Part shown: in pieces, positions 1 through 5,325 of the stretch
Position numbering within the stretch: position 1 is the first letter of the stretch
Layout: each line of letters starts with the position of its first letter
Program-made: the position numbers and the translations under genes
The notes under the pieces: generated by a model
What the model saw: the letters and a program-made list of their open reading frames with translations, nothing else
Databases searched by the model: none
Told to the model about the DNA's origin: nothing
DNA from: Thiomicrospira sp. UBA5634
GTDB taxonomy: Bacteria > Pseudomonadota > Gammaproteobacteria > Thiomicrospirales > Thiomicrospiraceae
DNA length: 6,839 nt
Assembly: GCA_002421475.1 (NCBI GenBank)
Contig: DIJW01000138.1
Coordinates: forward strand, 1 to 6,839
Direction: 5' to 3'

Positions 1-164
1 ACGTTAACGAAAACATGAACGCTGCTCGTTCACAGATTCAAGACGCAGACTTTGCACGTGAATCTGCACAGTTAGCACGTGTTCAAGTGTTGCAACAAGC
101 AGGTATGGCGATGTTGGGACAAGCTAACCAGCAGTCACAAAACGTGATGTCATTGCTTAGATAA
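1..164 (+). CDS. fliC: Flagellin, C-terminal end only (5' truncated by window)
   Basis: This is the last 53 codons of a flagellin, the secreted subunit of the flagellar filament. In-frame codons begin at base 3 and the TAA stop is at 162-164. The visible peptide reads [20 protein letters not shown], then [20 protein letters not shown], and ends in SLLR. This is the classic D0/D1 C-terminal helix of bacterial flagellins: the 'AARSxIxDADFAxE' block, a Gln/Ala-rich coiled-coil helix, and a short hydrophobic end bound by FliS before export. No promoter or N-terminal part is visible, so I cannot tell which flagellin paralogue it is (fliC, flaA and so on). The family identity is clear. Its position directly upstream of flaG and fliD matches polar flagellar clusters. 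Confidence 0.95.
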   Translation, partial: VNENMNAARSQIQDADFARESAQLARVQVLQQAGMAMLGQANQQSQNVMSLLR

Positions 165-173
165 AAAGGTTAA

Positions 174-212
174 AGGCTGAAGGCGCCCTGAATGGGGCGC
201 TAGCCTACTTTT
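174..212 (+). terminator. Intrinsic terminator after flagellin
   Basis: A two-part hairpin starts 10 bases after the flagellin stop. The inner stem is GCGCCC (183-188) with GGGCGC (195-200) around a 6-base loop. The outer stem is AGGCT (174-178) with AGCCT (202-206). A short T-run (209-212) follows, interrupted by AC. The weak T-run suggests partial termination. No promoter is apparent between it and flaG, so flaG is probably transcribed by read-through. Confidence 0.7.
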
Positions 213-227
213 GATAAGGAGAGGGTC

Positions 228-626
228 ATGGAAACAACCGGACTTTCAAATAACGTAGGGTATCGGGCAGATGTGCCGGTTTCACCACAGGTTGAACAAA
301 AACCAGCTATTGTTGCTGAGCAATCAGTAATCAAGAAAGTGGATGCGCAAGCTGAGGTTAAACAAACGGAGTTACTCCAAATTGATATTGAGCGTGTGAA
401 TGCCGCACTTTCACATTATGGCTTAGGGGTAAATTTTGACCGTGATACCGAAACAAATCGTCCTATTGTGCGGATTATTGATCGTGCAACGGATGAGGTA
501 ATTAAGCAGTACCCAACCGAGGGTGCATTACAGTTGATGAAAAATATTCAAAACTATCTAATACAGCAGTCAGGTGGGGCAAGTAAACAAGAATTGACAG
601 GTGCCTTATTCAATGAAATCATATAG
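228..626 (+). CDS. flaG: FlaG family flagellar protein (first copy)
   Basis: This 132-residue protein belongs to the FlaG family, small proteins associated with polar flagella and reported to influence filament length; the exact biochemical role is not settled. The N-terminal ~50 residues are low in conservation and rich in Gln, Val and Ala. The conserved FlaG domain spans about residues 50-118: an amphipathic helix (IDIERVNAAL), a beta strand with 'VNFDRDTETNRPIVRIIDRA', then 'TDEVIKQYPTE' and a closing helix 'LMKNIQNYL'. The ATG at 228 is supported by AAGGAG (216-221) with a 6-base spacer. It lies after the flagellin terminator and 28 bases before a second flaG, in one reading direction. 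No signal peptide or membrane segment is visible. Confidence 0.9.
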   Translation: METTGLSNNVGYRADVPVSPQVEQKPAIVAEQSVIKKVDAQAEVKQTELLQIDIERVNAALSHYGLGVNFDRDTETNRPIVRIIDRATDEVIKQYPTEGALQLMKNIQNYLIQQSGGASKQELTGALFNEII

Positions 627-654
627 ATGATTACTTGGCGAAGGAGTAAACACC

Positions 655-1113
655 ATGAGCGAGTTAAGCAATATAGCCAGCTCGGTGTCAAATCAGGTTT
701 ATGTAAATAAGCTGAATCAGGATAGAAGTTATTCTAATTCTGCTGAGCTGAACAAACCGTTGGTATCTGAACGTCAATCTTCAATACCAACGCCAAATTC
801 TGAAAAATCCAGTGAAGGTTTGGATCGTGTTATAACGCCTACGCTGGATGAAGTTTCACAAACGTTAGATACTATTAATAAACAATTGCAGGATTTAGCA
901 AATAATTATCTGCAATTTGAGCGTGATGAATCGAGTGATCGAATCGTTATTTACATCAAAAACAGTGAAACCAATGAGTTAATCCGACAGATTCCATCGG
1001 AAGACTTTTTAAGAATAGCAAAAAACATTGATGCTTATATCAAGCAGGTCAATGAGTCTTTTTCAACAAAAACAGCGTTGCCTGTTGGGTTAATTACTCA
1101 CCAGCAGGCTTAA
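655..1113 (+). CDS. FlaG family flagellar protein (second, divergent copy)
   Basis: This is a 152-residue second FlaG-type protein. The first ~70 residues are Ser/Asn-rich and look disordered. From about residue 75 it follows the FlaG pattern: a helix (DTINKQLQDLANNY), 'LQFERDESSDRIVIYIKNSE', 'TNELIRQIPSED', then 'LRIAKNIDAYIKQV'. Against the first copy it shares the pattern F-x-R-D, I-V-x-I, T-x-E-x-I-x-Q-x-P-x-E and K-N-I-x-x-Y-I/L, but identity outside these positions is low, so it is an old paralogue and not a recent duplication. The start at 655 has AAGGAG (641-646) with an 8-base spacer. It is the last gene before a strong terminator and probably co-transcribed with the first flaG. The division of labour between the two copies is unknown. 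Confidence 0.85.
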   Translation: MSELSNIASSVSNQVYVNKLNQDRSYSNSAELNKPLVSERQSSIPTPNSEKSSEGLDRVITPTLDEVSQTLDTINKQLQDLANNYLQFERDESSDRIVIYIKNSETNELIRQIPSEDFLRIAKNIDAYIKQVNESFSTKTALPVGLITHQQA

Positions 1114-1136
1114 TTGTTCCAGTTCCCTTGTGTGTT

Positions 1137-1161
1137 AGCGGTCTTAATGGCCGCTTTTTTT
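1137..1161 (+). terminator. Strong intrinsic terminator after the flaG pair
   Basis: AGCGGTC (1137-1143) pairs with GGCCGCT (1149-1155), giving seven pairs of which one is G-T, around a 5-base loop TTAAT. A run of seven T (1155-1161) follows immediately. It lies 23 bases after the second flaG stop and separates the flaG transcript from fliD. Confidence 0.9.
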
Positions 1162-1172
1162 CACATTCAGCC

Positions 1173-1199
1173 TCAAGTTTATTGATATTAGGTCGATAA
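1173..1199 (+). promoter_or_regulatory. Candidate sigma-28 (FliA) promoter for fliD-fliS-fliT
   Basis: TCAAGTTT (1173-1180), an 11-base spacer, then GTCGATAA (1192-1199). The enterobacterial FliA consensus is TAAAGTTT-N11-GCCGATAA, so 14 of 16 positions match with the exact spacing. Transcription would start near 1206, giving a leader of about 75 bases before fliD. It lies just after the flaG terminator, where a promoter for the next operon is expected. Assigned by consensus match only. Confidence 0.6.
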
Positions 1200-1227
1200 T
1201 TCATTTAGAGAATAAGAAAACATATAT

Positions 1228-1244
1228 TTGGTACAAATCTAGCT
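1228..1244 (+). promoter_or_regulatory. Candidate sigma-54 (RpoN) promoter upstream of fliD
   Basis: TTGGTACAAATCTAGCT has the invariant GG (1230-1231) and GC (1242-1243) exactly 10 bases apart, as in TGGCAC-N5-TTGCW. Nine of the 11 defined positions match. The predicted start is near 1255, leaving about 27 bases of leader including the fliD ribosome site AGGAG (1270-1274). FlrC/FleR, encoded downstream, is the expected class of activator. Its binding site could not be picked out. Confidence 0.6.
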
Positions 1245-1281
1245 TAGGTTTGACAATAAGTTCCTGACCAGGAGAAGCATC

Positions 1282-3288
1282 ATGGCAAACGAAATTGGCA
1301 GTACATTATTAAATACACTCACAAACAGTTCATTTGATGTTGGTAATATGGCAAAAGTGTTGGCAGAAGCCAGTGTTGCCGGTCCGCGATCAATCATGGA
1401 AAGAAGTGAGCAAAAAATCAGTAAAGAACTGAATGCGCTGACTTATTTGCAAAATAATTTAAAAGCCTTTAATTCATACGCTAAAGAATTGGCTTCTCCA
1501 TCCTTGTTTTCTAGTCAAACGGTTACTTCTTCAGACGCAACAGTTATTGGGGCGAGTATTACCGGCTCACCGGTGGCTGGAACATACAATATTGAATCAA
1601 TGCAGTTGGCGCAAGCTCATACCATGGTGGCAAATAAAACCTATGCTTCGCAATACGACACGGTGGCAATGGGCACCATGCAGATTCAAATTAATGGTCA
1701 AACTCATAATATTACCGTCGATGCATCTAACAACACGGTGGAGGGGTTGCAGCGCACCATTAATAATGGCAATTATGGTGTCACCGCTTCTATTGTAAAT
1801 AATGGCGGCGTTTATCAGATGATGTTTAGTTCTGCTCAAACCGGTGCTGCCAGTTCGTTTACGGTGTCCGGTTTGACCGACTTTGCCGCACCTGCGGATT
1901 TCACGGTTACTTCGGCTGCGCAAGATGCACAGATGAAATTGAATGGCTTGTTAGTGTCAAGTTCGACCAATAGTTTCTCTGGTGTTGTTGATGGGCTTTC
2001 GTTTCAATTGAACGCCGCATCGGTTGGGTCGGTTAAGACCGTAACTGTGGCGCAGGACTCAAGTGGTGTTGCGGAATCTATTAAAGAATTTGTTGCAGTT
2101 TACAATCAGTTGGATTTGATTCTTAAGGATTTGGGTTCTTATGAAAAACTAACCGCTGCTCAAATGGAGGATCCTGAAAAGGAATTTACCGGAGATTTGG
2201 CGGGTAGCAGTTTATTACGTGATTTAAAAACCCAGATCAAAGATGCTCTAACTGGTGTGATGAGCGGATCAACCAGTCCTTATAATAGCTTAGCCTCAAT
2301 TGGTATTTCGATGGATCGTTATGGTCAATTACAACTGGATGAAGCCGCATTAAATACGGCTTTAAGTTCGGATATATCCTCGATAGCCGGTATGTTAGCT
2401 AGCGGTGGTAGCGCCACAGATGCGATGGTGAGTGTGACCGGTACTAATGAGAAAACCTTAACAGGTAGTTATGCGCTGAATGTAACGCAACTTGCTGAAC
2501 GTGCAACGGTATCAAGCGGTGCACTTGTTCCTGATGTTAACGGTGATATTGTTTTAGCCGCAGATGGCAGTTTTGATATTAAGGTTGATGGTAGTGGTGT
2601 GGCGACAGTGAACATTGCAGCGGGAACGTATACCGCGGCCGAGTTTGCAACTTTAATGAACACGTCAATAAATAATAATGCCACAATTCAAGCGTCAGGC
2701 GCCCAAGTGAGTGTAACGACTGATGGCAGTTTGTTTAGCATTACTTCAAACCGGTTTGGTGCGAATTCCGTGGTAGAAATGTCGAATTTCACTAATATGG
2801 GCAATGCCGGTTTTGGTGCTAACTTAGCTGATATTGGCCAAAATGTGGACGGTACGTTAACGATGAGTAACGGTGCAACATTAAATATCGGCGCTTATGC
2901 AGATGCAACCGATGGGCGTAAAGTGAAAATTTCTGACTTTGCGGTGGCTGGCGGAGAAGCGGCTGATGTGCGTGGTTTACAGTTTGAAGTGCTGGGTGGT
3001 GCAGTTGGTGCAAGAGGCACAATTGATGTAACGCAAGGCTTTGCCGGTCGGGTGTTTGAGTTGATCAATAATGCGACTTTAACTGATACCGGATTAGTCG
3101 CACAACGAATTGATTCATTATCAAATCGCATGGGTGAAATTGAAGAAAAACGTGTGAAGATTGATTTACGTTTTGAAAAAATGGAATTGAAATATCGCAT
3201 GCAGTTTTCTATGTTGCAGTCAATTATGTCGCAAATGAAGGGAACCCAGGACTTTTTAACGGCGACTTATAATAGACCGGCACAATAA
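1282..3288 (+). CDS. fliD: Flagellar filament cap protein FliD (HAP2), long form
   Basis: FliD forms the cap at the filament tip and helps exported flagellin fold into the growing filament. The 668-residue protein starts at an ATG with AGGAG (1270-1274) 7 bases upstream. The N-terminal FliD domain (about 10-110) contains 'SFDVGNMAKVLAEASVAGP', a coiled-coil stretch, and a flagellin-hook IN motif 'AGTYNIESMQLAQA' (99-112). The C-terminal FliD domain begins near 213 (DAQMKLNGL), runs through 'VAVYNQL' and 'LASIGI', and ends in the 'RIDSLSNRMGEIEEKRVKIDLRFEKME'-type coiled coil with 'YRMQF...LQSIMSQMKGTQDFL' (609-660). Many FliD proteins are about 450-480 residues. The extra length lies at about 380-570 and carries a second IN-like motif 'TGSYALNVTQLAERA' (394-408). 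FliD proteins of similar size are known in some polar-flagellate genera. It heads an operon with its chaperone genes. Confidence 0.95.
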   Translation: MANEIGSTLLNTLTNSSFDVGNMAKVLAEASVAGPRSIMERSEQKISKELNALTYLQNNLKAFNSYAKELASPSLFSSQTVTSSDATVIGASITGSPVAGTYNIESMQLAQAHTMVANKTYASQYDTVAMGTMQIQINGQTHNITVDASNNTVEGLQRTINNGNYGVTASIVNNGGVYQMMFSSAQTGAASSFTVSGLTDFAAPADFTVTSAAQDAQMKLNGLLVSSSTNSFSGVVDGLSFQLNAASVGSVKTVTVAQDSSGVAESIKEFVAVYNQLDLILKDLGSYEKLTAAQMEDPEKEFTGDLAGSSLLRDLKTQIKDALTGVMSGSTSPYNSLASIGISMDRYGQLQLDEAALNTALSSDISSIAGMLASGGSATDAMVSVTGTNEKTLTGSYALNVTQLAERATVSSGALVPDVNGDIVLAADGSFDIKVDGSGVATVNIAAGTYTAAEFATLMNTSINNNATIQASGAQVSVTTDGSLFSITSNRFGANSVVEMSNFTNMGNAGFGANLADIGQNVDGTLTMSNGATLNIGAYADATDGRKVKISDFAVAGGEAADVRGLQFEVLGGAVGARGTIDVTQGFAGRVFELINNATLTDTGLVAQRIDSLSNRMGEIEEKRVKIDLRFEKMELKYRMQFSMLQSIMSQMKGTQDFLTATYNRPAQ

Positions 3289-3316
3289 TTGTAACTAGAC
3301 GGCACAAGGATTAAAT

Positions 3317-3766
3317 ATGAGTTTGGCAATGCGAAACAAATTTGCTCAACAGTACGCAAATAACTATGTAGAAACTTCTGTAATGGAAGCGACACCGCAT
3401 AAGTTAGTAAAGTTGTTGTATGAAGCCGCGTTAAAAAACTTAGCCGTGGTAAAGGTGTTTATAGAACGCAAAGACATGGCTAAAAAAGCAGAACATGTAA
3501 ATAAAGTTATTTCTATTTTACATGGTTTGAAAGCGGGGCTTGATATGGAAGCCGGCGGTGAAGTAGCTGATAATTTATGGGCGCTTTATGATTACTTGGT
3601 GCGTCGTACTTTTCAAGCTTCGGCAAAAAATGATCTAGCTATTTTTGATGAGGTTGCCTCCTTGATAAAAGATCTAAACGATGCATGGTCTCAGATGCCG
3701 GTTGATTATCAAAATTTGTCGCAGGATCAGTTAAGAAAAATGCGTCAGCAAAAAGCGGCGCAATAA
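3317..3766 (+). CDS. fliS: Flagellin export chaperone FliS
   Basis: FliS is a cytoplasmic helical-bundle chaperone that binds the C-terminal helix of flagellin, prevents premature polymerisation and delivers it to the flagellar export gate. The 149-residue protein has the family landmarks. The N-terminus is 'FAQQYANNYVETSVMEATPHKLVKLLYEAAL' (residues 9-39), the counterpart of the 'Y...Y.....tAsp..Li.mLYdgal' block. A central helix holds 'KKAEHVNKVISILHGLKAGLDMEAGGEVADNLWALYDYLVRR', followed by the last helix and a basic, Gln-rich tail. The ATG at 3317 follows AAGGA (3306-3310) with a 6-base spacer. It sits 28 bases after fliD and 14 bases before the fliT-like gene, so the three are almost certainly one operon. 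Its client, flagellin, is encoded at the start of the window. Confidence 0.95.
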   Translation: MSLAMRNKFAQQYANNYVETSVMEATPHKLVKLLYEAALKNLAVVKVFIERKDMAKKAEHVNKVISILHGLKAGLDMEAGGEVADNLWALYDYLVRRTFQASAKNDLAIFDEVASLIKDLNDAWSQMPVDYQNLSQDQLRKMRQQKAAQ

Positions 3767-3780
3767 TTGATGGCTTCTGT

Positions 3781-4071
3781 ATGAGTTACACACAATTAGC
3801 CATCATTGCCCATTCTCAAAAAATGCTTAATTGTGCTGAGAAAGCGCAATGGGAAGAATTGTCGGTGCTGGAAAAACAGTTTCAGCCCATGTTGGAATCT
3901 TTTTTTAAATCGATTGAAGATGACAAACAACTAACCCATACGCTTTCTAAGCATCTACTTGATCAAAGTAATGAAATCACGCGATTGATCAAGGAAGCTC
4001 AAAACCAGGTTTTAGAGCAACAATCTCAAGAGTTGCGAAACAATAAAGCCATGCACTCCTACCTTCGATAA
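3781..4071 (+). CDS. fliT: FliT-like flagellar chaperone (FlaI-type)
   Basis: This is a 96-residue, mostly helical soluble protein with no signal peptide. Its position after fliD-fliS, its size, the N-terminal helix with 'AQWEELSVLEKQFQPML', and the closing 'EQQSQELRNNKAMHSYLR' match the FliT/FlaI group. FliT family members are export chaperones for the cap protein FliD; in enterobacteria FliT also inhibits FlhDC, which is not expected in a FlrABC system. The assignment rests on context plus a weak family pattern, since FliT proteins are poorly conserved. No Shine-Dalgarno sequence is visible before the ATG at 3781. With only 14 bases between the fliS stop and this start, translation is probably coupled to fliS. 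Confidence 0.75.
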   Translation: MSYTQLAIIAHSQKMLNCAEKAQWEELSVLEKQFQPMLESFFKSIEDDKQLTHTLSKHLLDQSNEITRLIKEAQNQVLEQQSQELRNNKAMHSYLR

Positions 4072-4122
4072 GTTCACAAAGTGCAAATTATTTAAATATA
4101 AAAGAATTTAGAGCGCCTGACT

Positions 4123-4136
4123 GACAAAATTTTGAC
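4123..4136 (+). promoter_or_regulatory. Possible FleQ/FlrA-type operator overlapping the -35 box
   Basis: GACAAAATTTTGAC matches the published Pseudomonas FleQ box (GTCAATAAATTGAC) at 10 of 14 positions. It contains the palindrome CAAAATTTTG. It overlaps the -35 hexamer of the sigma-70 promoter, a position that would suit repression. This is a weak, AT-rich match and could be chance. Confidence 0.25.
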
Positions 4137-4160
4137 ACATTGCTTTTTTTAAAGTATAAA
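4132..4160 (+). promoter_or_regulatory. Sigma-70 promoter of the flrA-like/flrB/flrC operon
   Basis: TTGACA (4132-4137) and TATAAA (4155-4160) are separated by exactly 17 bases: a perfect -35 box and a 5-of-6 -10 box. Transcription should start near 4167. This fixes the first usable start codon of the gene behind it at ATG 4198. A housekeeping promoter is what is expected at the top of a flagellar cascade (class I). The region 4072-4131 is AT-rich with no clear terminator for the fliD operon. Confidence 0.85.
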
Positions 4161-4197
4161 TGTGCAGAAACTTTGTTCAGGTACCTATGGCGGTGAC

Positions 4198-5325
4198 ATG
4201 TCTCTAAATCTCTTATCCACGCTTGTCGGCGAAAGCCGGGTCATGCAACAACTCTATGATGTAATTACGCAGTTAGCGGCAAAAAATGATCCTGTACTCA
4301 TTTTAGGCGAAGCTGCAACCGGCAAAGATTCAGCTGCCTATGAATTACATTGTGAATCCTCACGTGTGAATTATCCATTTGTAAGTTTTAACTGTGCAAG
4401 TATACCGCTTGAACTGCTTGAAACTGAGTTGTTTGGCCACGCGCAGGGCGCATTTCCTGGAGCAATAACCGAACATAAAGGGCGAGTTGCTTTAGCTGAA
4501 AAGGGCACGCTGTTTTTAGATGAAGTCGACTGTTTGCCGATGCCGATACAGCTCAAGCTTTTAACCGCTATGCAGCAAGGTTTTTTTTACCCTATCGGCG
4601 TAGAAAAAAATATACCTTGTGATGTGCGTGTGATCTTTGGTGCTCAGGCGAGTTTAAAACAGCGAGTGGATGAAGGTTATTTTTCAGCTGAGTTATTTGC
4701 GTTATTTCGAAATTCTATTATTCATATGCCGCCCTTACGAGAGCGCGCAGAAGATTTAGCTTCATTATTACAAGTTTTGATATCAAAAGTTCAGCCGTCA
4801 GAATGTGAATCGCCTAGTTTGGATGCTTCTGTTATAACGGCTTTGCAAAACTACGATTGGCCTGGCAATTTACGTGAATTAGAGTGTTTGGTTGAGAGTT
4901 TAGTGACGTTATATCCCGGGCAAGTGGTGACTGTAGATGATTTACCGACACGTTATCAAGAACCACATTCGAGAGATCAGCTATCGTTAGGTTTAATTGA
5001 AGATGAGTTGGGTTTTCTGCTTTCAGGATTAAATGCTGAGGATATTGATACCTGCTCCAATTCAGAAGGACATAATGCGTCGAGTTTGAGCTTTTCATTT
5101 CCAGTCATTGAGTCACCAGGCCTGGTGACCGTGCCGGCATTTGATTTGGAGTCGGGTATTTCAATGAAAACCTACTTACAAGACGTTGAACTTCAATTGA
5201 TTCAAGGTGCATTGCATAAAGCGCAAGGCAATGTTTCACAGGCTGCTAAACTGTTGCAACTAAATCGCACAACCTTGGTAGAAAAAATTCGAAAATTCGG
5301 TCTTAAGGAATTAGACATTGCTTAA
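4198..5325 (+). CDS. FlrA/FleQ-like AAA+ regulator, lacking N-terminal domain and with altered sigma-54 contact motif
   Basis: In the place of the flagellar master regulator flrA/fleQ lies a 375-residue bacterial enhancer-binding-protein homologue. The AAA+ domain starts at residue 8 (TLVGESRVMQQL). Walker A is GEAATGKD (37-44), Walker B LFLDEV (105-110, D108/E109), PPLRER is at 178-183 and WPGNLREL at 221-228. A variable linker follows (about 250-318), then a Fis-type helix-turn-helix (GNVSQAAKLLQLNRTTLVEKIRKFGL type, 344-369). The usual GAFTGA loop reads GAFPGA (84-89). The arginine-finger stretch, normally 'FREDLYYRL', reads FSAELFALF (162-170), so both arginines are gone. The sensor I block 'AATNRDL' reads FGAQASL. 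FlrA/FleQ proteins are usually about 470-490 residues with an N-terminal FleQ domain; here an in-frame TAA at 4150-4152 rules out an upstream extension. An alternative GTG at 4162 lies before the predicted transcription start and is rejected. ATG 4198 has a GGCGGTGA site (4189-4196). DNA binding looks intact; sigma-54 activation is doubtful. Confidence 0.85.
   Translation: MSLNLLSTLVGESRVMQQLYDVITQLAAKNDPVLILGEAATGKDSAAYELHCESSRVNYPFVSFNCASIPLELLETELFGHAQGAFPGAITEHKGRVALAEKGTLFLDEVDCLPMPIQLKLLTAMQQGFFYPIGVEKNIPCDVRVIFGAQASLKQRVDEGYFSAELFALFRNSIIHMPPLRERAEDLASLLQVLISKVQPSECESPSLDASVITALQNYDWPGNLRELECLVESLVTLYPGQVVTVDDLPTRYQEPHSRDQLSLGLIEDELGFLLSGLNAEDIDTCSNSEGHNASSLSFSFPVIESPGLVTVPAFDLESGISMKTYLQDVELQLIQGALHKAQGNVSQAAKLLQLNRTTLVEKIRKFGLKELDIA
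5112..5129. repeat. 18-bp perfect palindrome inside the flrA-like gene
   Basis: GTCACCAGGCCTGGTGAC reads identically on both strands. It lies in the non-conserved linker between the AAA+ and DNA-binding domains and encodes the peptide around SPGLV (306-310). Its central 14 bases, CACCAGGCCTGGTG (5114-5127), recur at 6105-6118 in the next gene. Confidence 0.9.
5305..5310 (+). promoter_or_regulatory. Ribosome binding site that decides the flrB start (TTG)
   Basis: AAGGAA lies 7 bases before TTG 5318, inside the end of the flrA-like gene. The next in-frame candidate, GTG 5330, has no such site, so the TTG start with an 8-base gene overlap is preferred. Confidence 0.65.

Noticed and set aside
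1192..1205. FleQ-box half-site GTCGATAA upstream of fliD
   Set aside because: Only one half matches; the same bases are better explained as the -10 part of the sigma-28 element with its -35 at exact spacing.
1597..1923. Antisense open frame of 108 codons within fliD, with several similar ones at 2469-2684, 2819-3022 and 2895-3200
   Set aside because: All lie opposite a clear conserved fliD frame, have no ribosome site that I can see, and their translations resemble no known family.
3770..3784. Four-codon mini open frame ATG GCT TCT GTA TGA whose stop overlaps the fliT start
   Set aside because: It has no ribosome site and nothing suggests selection; reinitiation after the fliS stop explains fliT translation equally well.
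4044..4071. Sigma-28-like TAAAGCCA and TTCGATAA at the end of the fliT-like gene
   Set aside because: The spacer is 12 and not 11 bases and five of 16 positions mismatch; it lies in coding sequence and the strong sigma-70 promoter downstream is a better explanation.
4162..4197. GTG at 4162 as start of the flrA-like gene
   Set aside because: It lies 1 base after the -10 box (4155-4160) and upstream of the predicted transcription start near 4167; the extra 12 residues are not like the family.
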